DNA of 64,000 nucleotides, taken from positions 25,574,963 through 25,638,962 of the forward strand of contig OX638133.1 of NCBI GenBank assembly GCA_951804985.1. The letters run 5' to 3'. Both the position numbers and the translations under genes were made by a program. How positions within the stretch are numbered: the first letter of the stretch is position 1; every line of letters begins with the position of its first letter. Under the pieces are notes generated by a model that saw only the letters and a program-made list of their open reading frames with translations, searched no databases and had not been told where the DNA came from. The DNA is from Dryomyza anilis. Lineage: Eukaryota > Arthropoda > Insecta > Diptera > Dryomyzidae. Positions 1 through 13,600 of this stretch are shown piece after piece.

Positions 1-1810
1 TTAGTTCGCTAGCAATTTTTTATAAGTTCACTGAAAGTTATACTGTAAAATGCTCTAATTTCATTTTCTTAATCCACTTCGATTGTATTTTTTAAAAGTA
101 TGGACGAGTCCACTTCTAAGAAGTTATAAATATAATTTTTTGGCATTCATTCCACAGCCTTCTATATACCATTTTTTTAATGTTTTATGATTTTTATGAA
201 AGACTAGCTGGATCCGTTTATAAAGGTGTGGATACATTTACGCCCTTTTTAGTGCATGCCTACGACGCTTTTATTCCGCCCACATTGATCGTAGTGCCAT
301 GCTCCTTTTTCCGATCTCGATCACATTCTACATGGCTATTAACATTTTTGAAAATGATCCTTTGTTTCGATTTGTACAACCCTGCTCTTAGTAAGTCAGG
401 AGTTTTAGCATTTTTAAAATTGTTGTTATATGGGAGATGTCACGCCCCATTGTCCCATTCCGTCCAAGTGCTACGCAGGGCTCTGCTCCCAAAAAATCCA
501 TCTGTTTTTTTTGGATTTTATCCACTTAAAAATTCAAGATTTTTGGATTTTTTTTATTTTATTGATTTTTGAACATTTTTCGAATTATAACTTTGGAAAT
601 ATATTTGTGGTTTTCAGGGTACAATTTATGTTTTGAAAATTTAAGAATTTGTTTTAAACCACCAAATCGAAAAGTAATTATTTGAACCACTGCTGGATGA
701 AATCTCTGGTGAAAATGGTAATGAAATGATTCATATATTATATTAGCCAACTTATGTAGATCCAAATAATTTAATGATGTAGTCGCCGAAACCATGGATT
801 TAATTCAATTCAATGCCAATTTTAAAGCAGAGATATTGATTCAATCTAATAGTTTCTGAAGAGTTGTCGTGTTATAAAGAGAACATTTAAAATAGATTTG
901 ATCAGGCACTTAGGCCGTTTTATTTTCTCGTCCATATGACTAATTCAGTATATAGAACCAAACGGCTTCCAGATCCAAGACGGTGAATTTTTTTCCACAA
1001 AGTATCATGATTCTACGTGTCCATTACAATGTTTAACATAATCTTATGTTTAGATTTTTTTAACTCTGCTCTTAGTAGGTAAAGAATAATAGCAATTTTA
1101 AGTTTTTTTTCTGTATGGGAGGTGCCATGCCCCATTGTCCAATCCCGTCCATATTCAACGCGATGATCGGAGTTTTCAATATGAACATTTGATTGTTTAT
1201 CTCTACTCTTAGTATGTCAGGAGTTATAGCATTTTTAATGTTTTTGATATATGAAAGGTGACACACCCCTTTATACTATACCGCCCACATTCTACGTGAC
1301 GATTCAACTTTTTAATATGAACCTTTGTTTCAATTTTCATAACTCTGGTCAGGAGTTATAACATTTTTAAAGTTATGGGAAGTGACACTCACCTTTATCA
1401 AATTCCGCCAACATTTAGCAAAAATATAAAAAACAACAAAATACATTACTGAGCCCAATTTCATGACTATGGCTATCTTATATAGATATTTTGAATTAAA
1501 AATTTAGTTTTGCCACGCCCATTTTTGTACCTTAGGAGGCAATTTTCAAAAAATCCCTTCGTAGTGCGCTCTCTCAATCAACACCCTGTCAAAATTTCAA
1601 GTTCCTAGGCTCAAATTTTGATTTTTTCGACGATTTTACGGCTTTTCCTTTGGGGTTTTCCGACTTTTCTTTTTTCCTAAACCACTCTTGCATTCACACG
1701 AACAAAATACAAAAAGAATCAATCCATTGGTTCGTTCTCCAGTGATGCTCTGGCACACACAGGACATTTCATTTTTATATATATAGATATATATAGATAT
1801 AGTAAATAGT
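1..1810 (-). mobile_element. Helitron-like non-autonomous element with internal tandem repeats, 3' part
   Basis: Read on the minus strand it begins near 1800 with a (TA)-rich start, then carries GCCTCCTAAGGTACAAAAA and TGGGCGTGGC (about 1540-1515), then several degenerate units of about 130 bp. Each unit contains TAACTCCTGACxTACTAAGAG, ACGTAGAATGTGGGCGG and GGCGTGGCACCTCCCATA. Units are near 1340-1400, 1205-1290, 1060-1160 and 390-480. The same order is seen at 35343-36360. No ORF. The Helitron assignment rests on layout only. Confidence 0.5.
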
Positions 1811-2487
1811 GTGATGGACAATGTCACGACGATTGCAAGTCTGCCTTCTATGCACGAGGACGCAAGTTAGAATCCTGCATGCTGCAAAGTTTTTTTTATT
1901 TCGTAAATTGTGCGACTGTGCTACTTGGGTTGGAGTGCAAAACTGTCGCCAGCGTGTGCAACGCTCAAACGACCACAAACCAAAAACTTATTAAATGATG
2001 ATGAGTTTAGAAATCTGCTTAGTCCAGTGGAAAATAGTGCACTAACTCCATTCGCAAGCGGAGTTCAAACTGCCTAAGGAGAGCCAACAATTATAAAAAA
2101 ATTATTGAGGAAATGATTGCTGCTTATCATGCGCTGGGGTTCAACATGTCACTCAAAATACATTTTCTCTGCAATCATTTGCAATTTTCACAAAAAACTT
2201 GGGAAATTTTAGCGAACAGCATGGTGAACGGTTTCATCAAGAAATCGCAGATATAAAAAACCAATACAAAGGAAAAGATATTCATTGTATACTCTCCGAT
2301 TACTGCTGGTCGCTTTGCGGTAAAACGAACTCAGACGTCTATAAACTTCAAAAAATCAACTGAATAATATTTTAAATAAAATTTGAATTCATGTATTAGT
2401 TCATGTATTAAGTTTTTAGTCTGTTCTTAACAAAATATTTCGAATTTTATCATTTTCATGAACATTATTTAAATAAATTCATCATAT
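1811..2487. other. Unannotated intergenic DNA
   Basis: No gene, tRNA or clear repeat structure was recognised here. The 1811-1980 part is moderately GC-rich without a supported coding frame. Confidence 0.5.
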
Positions 2488-3495
2488 CGAGGGCTTATAT
2501 TCAATACAGTCTATCTACAAAAACACAGTTTTTCAGGAGAGCGAAAAAACTGATTAAATCGCAAACCATGAAATTGGCGATCATTTTTTCTTCTACAATA
2601 TTAAATAAAAATGGTCTTTAATTGGTACAATTAAAAAAATTCAGCAATTTCGCGCTATTCATCGTGCAATGGTAGATAGATATTATTACAATTCAAATGT
2701 GATCAATGTTTATGAAAAAACGAGCAGATAGAGCATATTGCACAATATTGTAGTGGAGATAGATCAGAAAATATTCTTGGAATCAGCGATTAGTTAATTT
2801 TTTTTTATATCCTGGTGTAACCTAAACAAAATTCACCGACTAATTTTTGTTCTATCATTTTAGGTTCACGAGGTATATGATGGTTAAAGGGGTTAATATT
2901 CCGTAATCTAACCCGACATTTTTTAAAGAATAAAATAAATAAAAAAAATTAGTTAACTCTGTATCGCTATTTTAAAATCATGAATATTATCCTAAATATT
3001 TAAACTAATATCCTATTTCGGAACATATGGGTGTATTGACCTCATAAATATCATACGAATCCTTAACATATCTGAAAACTTTCTTTAAAAATAACACTAA
3101 ACATTTTGTCTGGAAATACCATAAGTTTTTACATAGATTTTATATCCTTTTTCATACAAATTGAGTCGATTATTTGTGAGTTAGGATGGACAAGACGAAA
3201 TCGACTCATAAAATTATGCTTAAGTAGAATATATATACTACTCCATACTTGGAACGCTTATTTACAGTCATTATAAACCTTTAAGCAAAAATTGTGTGTA
3301 GATAGACATTATTGCATTCATAAAAAATCATTCATGTTGATAGACAAATTATTGAAATGAAAATATAACAGTAATAGAATATTTTTTTTGTTCTAAATTA
3401 ATGTCATAGATGCAGGGGTGATCAGTGAAGATTTCTGCATCAAAAACTCATTTTCGTCAAAATTGTAGATAGGCAGTATTGAATATAAGCCCTCG
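2488..3495. mobile_element. 1.0-kb TIR element (CGAGGGCTTATATTC ends)
   Basis: The left end CGAGGGCTTATATTCAATAC followed by AGTCTATCTAC is repeated inverted at the right end (GTAGATAGGCAGTATTGAAT then ATAAGCCCTCG), giving TIRs of about 31 bp with one to two mismatches. ATAT flanks both sides and may be the target duplication. The interior is AT-rich with no transposase ORF, so this is a non-autonomous DNA element of unknown superfamily. Confidence 0.7.
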
Positions 3496-3609
3496 ATATG
3501 GAATACGGGTCGTATGAGTGCTATTGGTTAAAAATTAAATTGCTTTTTAATTTTTTAAACAAATTTATCTAAGTGCAAAGTAGTGTCGGACGGTGTAATA
3601 GGTGCCTCT

Positions 3610-4425
3610 GTTGTCCTTTCATATTTTGTTCAGTAGCTCGTTTCGGTATTTGTTTTCGATCGCAGTTGTCGATTACTATTGTCGATTTGACGTCATAATG
3701 ACGTCATTTTCATGTTTAATGTTTCTGTAAATTATTGAACGTTTGAATCGATTCATTTTGACATGTTCCAATTTCACTTTAGTAGGAATTTACTCACATC
3801 ACTGTCTCTATAAATACTCACTAGCTTTTGACGTGTTGAGAAGCCTCTCGACTATAAAAATGATTGATATTTGGTTGGAAAATACATTATTTTTTGAATT
3901 TTCATAAACTCCATGTTCAAATATACTAAAAAATAACACTGTGTAGTTTGGGAGACACTTGAAAGTGAATTGAATGCATTGGAAGGTGCAACTTACTCCC
4001 GTTTCCATAATTGACGAGACTTCTACAATAGGTCATTTGCAGCATCTACGGTGAGACGAAATAACTCGATAAATCGCGAATCGGGAATATGAAATGGGTC
4101 CGCTGAGTTCCTTAAGCGACGCCTCTTAAAACGCATCATATTGAATACAAATGCAACTGCGTGTTGTTTTATACATAATTATTATAAAATTTCTTTTAAA
4201 TATTTATTAAATAACTGAAAAATAAGATGACAATTATTTCAATTTCACAAGTTTCGTTTCGATTTTTATGCCAGTTTCAAATCAGACCGGTTTTAAACGA
4301 TTACTTTGTACAAAAACAACAATTATCGCACAATCGACAATAATAGAACGAAACGACGTGACGTCATAGAAATCGACAAATTGTGGAATGAGTTACAGAA
4401 ACGAGCTACAGAATAAGAAACAGAA
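3610..4425. mobile_element. Inverted-repeat element with ACGAGCTAC arms
   Basis: The left arm (about 3628-3715) contains GTAGCTCGTTTCGGTATTTG, TTGTCGATTACTATTGTCGA and TGACGTCA. The right arm (about 4310-4425) carries the inverse: ATCGACAATAATAGAACG, GACGTCATAG and AAACGAGCTAC. Arms are diverged; exact ends are unclear. No coding capacity. Confidence 0.5.
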
Positions 4426-4858
4426 TTATTCGAAATAAATCGAATCTTTGATATGAAACGGCATGGCGTCGTTTAAGTTTTCCGCCATTATACAATACCT
4501 GTAGGTGCTAGCGTATATTCTGAGTATGTATGCGAGCTTGAGGACTGAAGATCACGATTCGTAATATTGATAAAGAATACATCCAAATTTTAATTGTTCG
4601 TCAGTATTACAAAAACAGTTTGATGTACGTCGTTGTTTGTACGTATTATTGATTAACTGGTTCGTCAATAACACGAAAACATTTTGATGTGCATCAATAC
4701 GACGAAAGTGTATCAAATGTTGAGAACAATTTAATTTATCGAAGGACATACAAACTTATGATAATAATAAACTGATTTTTAAAATATAAAACAGTTAACT
4801 AAAAATAGTTCGTATTACGTCTACAATGACAAAATTTTCTATCGAGTAAAACTCACAA

Positions 4859-6092
4859 CCCCAGACAAAAAATATACAAGAAAACTGGTATTGTAGTAGT
4901 AGTTTTGAGGAAAACTCACAGGAATATGGTAAAAAATACACATTGCACAAATGCATTGCAGGCATTTTGAATTTTTGAAAATAAGCAGGCTCCCTATAGC
5001 AGCATTTACGAAGGAAACTGGTATGTTCATGCCTACCCCTAGCAGGCAAAAGCATTTTTCTGTAAGTTTTGGTTTTGAAGTGTTGATAGGTATCTTTATA
5101 GCTAGAATATGGAAGGGAAAGGTAGCCTCCGAGTAGCAGGCAAACATATTGTATAGGAATTTCTGTTTTGAAATTTTAAAAAGCTTCTTCGTAGTAGGAA
5201 ACTGAAAGGCAGCCTGCGAGTAGCAGGCAAACACAGTGTATAGAATTTTTGTTTTGAAATTTTAAAAGTTTGATCAACAAGTTGTCGACAGAAAATTATG
5301 TTTACATTATTTCTGTTTTGAAGTTTTAAAAGCTTGATCAACAAGTTGTCGATAGAAAATGTTGTTTTTTACAATATTAAATTTGCCTTCAAAAATTTTC
5401 AGTATTAAAATTTGTTGGCAGTTATTTGTTACGTTTCAAATAAATATGCCACGCCGCGTCTTTTGTGCGTCCGTCGATTTGTTAAGTCGGTTTGTTTAGT
5501 GAATATTTTTCCTATCGCCGCGATCTATGCCGATCTACATCAGGAGGTGACCAGCGACTGGCTCTTTTTGCCATTTTCGCCCACAGCATAATCTTCTTGT
5601 TGTACAAAACGTGTTTTGTTATTGCTTACTTCGATAACAAAAACATGGCGACACAATAACAATGTGAAGCAGCACAAATATGCGTAACCAGCAACACATC
5701 ATTGAAGCGATTGATTTTAGCGAAAATACAACAAACAAAATTTGTCGGTGTTGTTGTACAACAAGAAGTTTTGGTTGAGGGCGGGATGGATGGTCACCCA
5801 TGATCTAAATCATTCTACCATTCCCTACCATTTTGCTTCCAGATTATTGCACATATTACCCTGCCTGAGCCTACCATTTTGCTTACACCTGTTTGGCTGC
5901 CATACCCTACCTATGCCTGCCATTTCCCTACCAATTTTATTTTCATGCTATAGCAGGGAACTAGCAGCTTTTGTCCACATTCCCACCTTTGCCTCCCTGA
6001 AACCTACACATAAAATGTTATTTTAATGCGTATATGGAGCATGTTTGCCTGCGTGTTTCGAACCATTTTCCTGCTTAAAATTTTGTCTGGGG
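4859..6092. mobile_element. 1.2-kb TIR element ending CCCCAGACAAAA
   Basis: CCCCAGACAAAA at 4859 is exactly inverted as TTTTGTCTGGGG at 6081-6092. Subterminal GCAGGCAAA/GCAGGC words recur many times. Between 5040 and 5370 there are about four tandem copies of an 85-100-bp unit with GAGTAGCAGGCAAAC, TTTCTGTTTTGAAATTTTAA and TTGATCAACAAGTTGTCGA. A lone TTTTGTCTGGGG occurs again at 19262, a possible fragment. No transposase. Confidence 0.6.
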
Positions 6093-7388
6093 AAACTAGA
6101 TTTTTAAAAAATTCAAAATTAGGTTCATTCTATATTCAACAGATTCTGGTCGATGAGACAAATATTGGTACCATTTAATATTATATTAATGATAAGCCAT
6201 TAATATAATCTATATTAATGTATAAACCTAGAATAAAAATGGTTTGGCTGGTTTTATGTAATATATAAATGATATTGATACGTTTTGGGTAATTTGTAAT
6301 TTTTGCAAAAAAAAAAAAAAAATTATTAAACCTACAATTTTTTTAACAATAAACAAATCATTTAACTATATTTAGGTAGCATTTCAAAATAAAAATTTCA
6401 ATTTTAGTTTTATTTTTTATTTATATTTTATATTCATTAATGTTTTAGATATAAAAACAAATCGTTTTCCAATACAAAAAACAAGCTTTAGGAATATATT
6501 AATATTTTCTTTTTATATAATACAAATCAATTTATTTATTTAAAAGCTATTTCAAGAATATGTGCGAGTGTTTTAGAGACTTATAAAATATAATAAAAAA
6601 ATGAACACAAATATTTAGTTATTTTTAAATGTGTTTTATAAAGTAATGCTTTTGATTATGGGAAATTGCAAAACTAAATGAATGATACAAATTATACGGA
6701 AAATTAGAGATAAAATTTCATTGTAACTGTACAACTTGAAAATATGTTACACACCACAGTACATAGTAATTGTAAATGTTTCTCAATAGACGACAAAGTG
6801 AAAACCTTGTGGATTATATACGGATTATATGTAATATTGCTAATCTATGTTTTTTATTATTGTGATTAGTCTTCTACGTTAATATGTTGAGAGTTTTTGT
6901 AAGTTAACTATTTGTTGTAGAGTGAGGAAGCTGTTATTATACTAAATATATATTATATTTATATTTCACTATGGACATTTGTTTATACATTGTATTATTT
7001 TTATATAATATTGGACTTTGATTTGATTTTCTATTATAGTTAATTAAAATAACTAAACAATAATGTAACAGAATCTTGTCTTTCAGTGACTGTCTTAACA
7101 TAAAAAAAAACTTAATAAATTTGTCTTTAATACACAAATATCAATCTCATGACAATATTGCTCTCATTTTGTGTGTGATTGTCTCAAAATCAAATTGTTT
7201 CGAGTGCACATCTGTTATCAGCAGCAACAGCTTAAAATTACAAAACATTTAAAAAAATCTATTTACTTAAACGTTGTCAATAGTTTAACTATAGTAAAAA
7301 TAGGTTTTATTTTTTTCTTTTAATAATGTGCTATAAAGTTAATAAATAAGTTGTGCACTGTAAATTTAAAGCTTCTCACTATCTAATT
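6093..7388. other. Very AT-rich intergenic/3'-flanking DNA
   Basis: Low-complexity AT-rich sequence beyond the candidate poly(A) signal of the nucleotidase gene. No supported ORF, RNA gene or clear repeat. Confidence 0.6.
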
Positions 7389-7394
7389 TTTATT
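7389..7394 (-). terminator. Candidate AATAAA signal for the 5'-nucleotidase 3' UTR
   Basis: An AATAAA on the minus strand lies about 255 bases past the stop codon at 7649. The 3' flank is very AT-rich, and other near-matches exist around 7437, so the exact poly(A) site is uncertain. Confidence 0.4.
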
Positions 7395-7648
7395 ATAACA
7401 AATTGCATTCAATTCAAACAAAAAGTGTTATACTTAATAAATAAGTATTTTTGCATAAGTTATATAAAATAATATAATATATTAATTTAAATAACATGTA
7501 CATTTATAAAAACACTTGCTTTTTAAATATTTTTAAAAATGTTGTCACAAACAAATGCATTGTTAAAAAAAAAATGAAAACTAAATGGTTTCCTTTTTTT
7601 TAAATAGCTTAATTTGTTTCTTAGTTGTTGATTAAATTTAATACATTT

Positions 7649-10600
7649 TTACTCGTCTTCGGCCTCGGTGATGGTAGAGTTTTTAATGGAAGTTTCCTTC
7701 TTCATGAGAAGTTGATTGTAGTGCTAAAAATAAACAAGAAATTTTACATTATTACAGTTTTGTTCCACGTAAAAAAAGTATTTATACTATAATTTTATGG
7801 TATAACGTTTCAATACTGAGCTAAATCGGATGTAATGCGGATGTTTTAATTTTTTGGTATTTTATCTGGCTTTATTAAGCAACATTTTATTTGTCTGTTT
7901 TGATGCTGCTTAAATGCATAAATAATACGGATCACATAATGAAGTTTTTCAACATTAGATTCTTTTTTAATACAGTTTTTGATCAGTCACTGATCATATT
8001 AAGAAATTCATTATATTCGAGAAAAGCTCTCTTAAAAAAGTGAAACTTGTTTAATTTATTAAATAAGTTATTCATTATTTAATTATTGTTCAACCAAATA
8101 AAGATTTTCTATCAATTTTTTAGTAAACGTTTCAATACTGAGCTAAATCGGATGTAATGCGGATGTTTTAATTTTTTGGTATTTTATCTGGATTTATTAA
8201 GCAACGTTTTATTTGAAGTTTGTGTGTTTTGATGCTGCTTAAATGCATAAATACGGATCAGATAATGTAGTTATTCAAAATTAGATTCTCTTTTAATACA
8301 GTTATTGATCAGGCACTGATCATATTAAAAAAATCCTTATATTCGAGAAAAGCTATGATAGAAAGTGAAAATTGTTTAATTTATTAAATAAGTTATTCAT
8401 TATTTAATTTTTGTCCAACCAAATAAAGATTTTCTAGCAATTGTTTAGTATAACGTTTCAAAACTGAGCTAAATCGGATGCATTGCGGATGTTTTAACTG
8501 ATTTTATTAAGCAAATATATATTAGCAATATGAAGTATGTTTTGATACTGCTTAAATGCAGACAAAATACGGATCAGATAATAAAGTTATTCAAAATTGG
8601 ATTATTTTTGTATACGGATTGAAATCGGATTAGAAAAATCATTATATTCCAGAGGATCTCTCATGTAAAAGTGAAAATTGTTTAATTAATTACAATAAGT
8701 TATTCATTATTAAATTTGTGTTATAATCAGATAATGAAGTTTTTCAAAATTAGATTCTTTTTTAATACAGTTTTTGATCAGTCACTGATCATATTACGAA
8801 ATTCATTATATTCGAGAAAAGCTCTCATAAATAGTGAAAATTCTTTAATTTATTAAATAAGTTATTCATTATTTAAGTTTCGTTCCACCAAATAAAGATT
8901 TTTTAGCAATTGTTAAGTATAACGATTCAATACTGAGCTAAGTCGGATGTAATGTGGATGTTTTATGTTAGGGGGTATTTAAGCTTTTTTTATTAAGCAA
9001 ATATTTATTTGTTGTTTGTATGTTTTGATGTTGTTTTAATGCAGTCACGTTATGGATTAGATAATGAAAAAAATGAATAAATTGAATATTTTTAAAGACG
9101 GTCAACTCAGGTACTGATAGAATTAGGAAATCTATTATTTTCGATTGCAGCTCTTATAACAAACCATATTGCTTAACTTTGACCTTAACGCAGATAATTT
9201 GAACCGTTTCCGCATATTTTCATATACAATAAATTGTTCCAGTAATATACTCTATACATATCGGATCCAATTCGGTAGTTATAATAAACATATATTTAAA
9301 CATTCTATATTTCAACTAGCCATTTTCAGTATAACAAATCATAATGCTTAACTTTGACCTTAACACTGATAATTTAAACCGTGTCTACATATTTTCGTTT
9401 ACAATAAATAGTTTCAGTAATATTTTATATATATATATCGGATCCAATTCGGTAGTTATAACAGAGATACATTTCAACATTCTTTATTTATACTAACCAT
9501 ATTTAGTATACAGTCACTTTCAATATTTATATATTAAGAATACATTATTAAAACACAATTTAAAACCATATAGAATACATTATATTATATAACGCATTAA
9601 TTTCGGATCCAATACGTAAGTTATGATAAAATTTAAATTTACAAATTATTTCATTTGCTAACTTTAAAATGTATTCAATGTATTTTATAATTCCGATATA
9701 AAACTTTGCGTATTTTTGTATGTATTAGGTAATTCCAGTGTTTTGCTCTATACCTATTTAATCCAATTCGGTAGTTATGGAAAATTATTTTTTGTAATAA
9801 CTATAATCTGTATACAATCGTTTTTAATATTTATTATTCAGACCAACAATTTAAAACTTATGCAAAACTCTATTTTGTATTACAGTCTAAATACAGATCC
9901 AATACGGTAGTTATCAGAAAAAATAAATGTTAAAATTATTTCTTTACAATATCTATAATCTGTATACAGTCGATATAATATGTACAATCACATTAAATAT
10001 TTACATATAAACAGAACCCTATCTACAACTTATGCAATTGCTTTGATTTGTATAACGTACTAAATACGGATCTAATGCGGAAGTTATTATAAAATTTATT
10101 ATTTTTTATACTATATTTAATCATAAGCAATCAATTTTAGTGTTTAATAACATTTCCACCCAATTAAAATACGATCTAAAACTGATGCAATTCTTTTGAG
10201 TTATGTAAAATACTAAATTCGGATTAAATACGGTAGTTATAAGAAAAGTTACATTTAAAAATTATTTGATTTGCTAAATATAATATGTATACAATGTATT
10301 TTAATATTTAACTATTTAGAACCTAAACGAAGAACGCGATCTAAAACAAATTCTTTGATATTTCATTGTATTACGTACTAAATACGGATCTAATGCGGTA
10401 GTTATTACAAAATTCATATTTGAATATTTGAACAATTAATTTTAGTATGTAATAACATTTCCGCGTAATTAAAATACGATCTAAAACTTATGCAATTTTT
10501 TTGGTTAATACTAAATTCGGATTTAATACGGTAGTTATAAGAAAAGTGTTAAATTTAAAAATTATTTGATTTGCTAAATATAAAATGTATACAATGTATA

Positions 10601-13600
10601 TTAATATTTAACTATTTAGAACCTAAACGAAGAACCCGATCTAAAACAAATTCTTTGATACTTCGTTGTATTACGTACTAAATATGAATCTTATAATGTA
10701 TCTGTTTCTTAAGCAATATTTAAAATCTCTGTCACTATACAACAACTGTAAAGATTTAACCCCCCGATATTTTAGAATTACAAAAATATTTCTTACCTCC
10801 GCATTTTGTATGCGTATTATTCGATGCTGTATCTTTGGTGCCAGCTGACAACTGGCCTGCTCCAAATCGTCCAGAGATGCTCTTCTCAACATCTGCAAGT
10901 TGAAGTAAAAACTCATTAATTAAAGCATTCTTTCTTTTAGTAGGTATTAATAGCTACCTTTGACGTGTTCGTATTCGACATATCAATTGATTTCGCCTGA
11001 TGGCCGGCGGATAGTTTACGGATGGGCGATGGTCCATCCAAATCGAGGTTGTCCAACATTTGCACCATGCTATGTCGACGCGAGAGAGTCACTAATGATT
11101 GCCGATGCTTAGTATGGTGACCACCTTTGCCGGTACGCAAGTTGATCGCCTTAAAGTGATTTTGCACGGTCAAACCCAATTCGGGACACGAATCGTCATC
11201 CATCTACGTCAGCATACACGGATTATTAACTGATCAATAATGATAGCAATTGTAACTTACCAAAACTTTAGCATCCTTGAACATAGTAAAACCATCACAG
11301 CCATTGAATATATAACTCTTAATACAAATTTTATACTTTTGTTCCAAATTCAGGTACTCATCGCCCACTTGCACGAGCTGACGATCAATGCGTTCGCCGG
11401 CTGGTTTTAACGGATCGAATGCAAATGCAACACCGGAAACCTTTTTCGAAAAGAATATAAACATTAATATATTAGAATACTAAATACAAATTAGTAACCA
11501 ACCTGTGGAAAACGTCCCTCCAGTTTCGGATAACTCGAAACCGCATTCTCCAGCGCGCTCCACAGACATTCACCCGTAATCTCGAGCAGTATCAGTGGAT
11601 CACGCATCGGTATAATGTTGACCAGATCACGCATTGTAAATGGTCCCGGTGGATGTATTTGATCCGAACGAAATGTGCCTGCATTAATGATAACCACATC
11701 GGCACCCGTTGCGGCCAGCACAACATCACAGACCCAATCGCCTAAATTGGTCTCCTCGGTGCGTATCGCTGAGAAACGTCCGTCCAGTTCAACACTAAAG
11801 TTACCCAACACTTCGGTCATTTTGGATTCAATAACTTCCGAGTATTTGGCTAATTCCTCTTTCAGTGGTATATCTTCCGCAAATGTGGATACAACATCCA
11901 CGGGTTGTACATCAACCTGTATTTTACCCGCCTCATTTCGTTCTTTGTTCAGTGATATTTTGGAGAATTGTCGAAAATCGGTGCCCGATTTAATAATCTT
12001 TATGCCATTGATCTCGATAATCTCGTACACGTGATCGTGACCGCCCAGTATTAGATCAATGCCCGGACAATTTTCCGCCAATTTGATGTCGTTCGGTGTG
12101 CGCATATGCGTCAAAGCAATAATGACCTCACAGCCTTCGTTGCGCAATTCAGCGGCCAACTTGTTGCCCGCTTCCACATAGTCTATATAGGTGACCTCCT
12201 TGGGATCTATGGTGGGTAGAGTCTCGAGCCATTCGCGTTCGACCAGACCAATGAGACCGATCGATATTTGATTGTGATATATAAAATGTGAGATTTTTCC
12301 ACCGCCAAGCGGACGTCCGGTCTCATTGTCCACCACATTTGACATTAGCCAGGGGAAGTTGGTCTTTTTGATCAGTTCGACGAGCACATCAAGACCGTGA
12401 TCTGTCGGGGAAAAAGAAGACAACTTGAGTATTGTTGCTGTGTAGTTTAAAAAGTTTAAAATGTTTAAAATTTTGAATCCAAATATGAAGAACAACTAAA
12501 CCCAGAGTAGACTCTGCTTGATCTACACATTCTCAACACTAAATCTTGTTTTCTAAATTTGAATTGAAAATTGCGTTATCTTAGATGATATGAATCGAAA
12601 TGGTCTTCAGTTTTGAAATCAGCGATCTCGACTAACCATAAAATCAATATCAAATGAGATTATGAATCATACACGCTAATAAAAAATATGATTGTGACAA
12701 AATAAAACTATGAGTGCTAAAATCATAGTTAATTGTAAAAAACATTCCCTATGATTTTGTGCTATACTAAAATTGATGGTTAGCATAGTTAATTATTGAG
12801 CCAAAAAACATGATTCATTGCCAGAACCATGTTTTTATTTCATATAATCATGCCATTATTAGATTATCTCATATACACACTATTTCGGAATTAATTAATG
12901 AATCTAAGCATATTTATAATTATAAAATCATTTTTAAAATTGTAAATGAATCGATGAAAACAAAGACACATAGAAAATCATTATAACAGTAAGAATATAA
13001 TGATTTCTGCAATCATAATCTTACATTAAAATGATTGTAATAAACAGTCAATGATTTCTACATCAAAACACATAGAAAAATACGATTGCAGCAGAAACAC
13101 AACGATTTCTGATCAAATCTTGCATTCGAATGATTGTTAAATTCCAGCAATATTGTAACAATATGATTGCAGCAATCATAAATGCAATTACTTATTAACC
13201 CAACAAACGATCCTTAACAAAGATCATATACAATTATTCGATGAATACTGCAAATAGAAATCTTGATTGCAGTAAGAATATAATAATTTAATTAAAATGA
13301 TTGTAAATTACAGTCAATGATTTGTGCATCATATAATATAGAAACGTATAATTGCAGTAATAACACAATGATTTTTGCAATCAAATATTAAATGATTAAA
13401 AATGAAAATGATTGTAAGAATCTGTCAATGATTTCAGCACTAAATCACATATGAACTATATTATTTCAGCAATCACAAATGCTATCTGCAAACTATTAAA
13501 GGATCAGAACAAAGAATCGCATCAGATATAATTGTAATAAACATTAAATTCTTTTGTTCAACAGATAATATAACCGTTGTAGAACGAAAAGTCACCAAAT

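Noticed and set aside
11675..12034. Plus-strand ORF of 119 aa
   Set aside because: Antisense shadow of the main 5'-nucleotidase exon.
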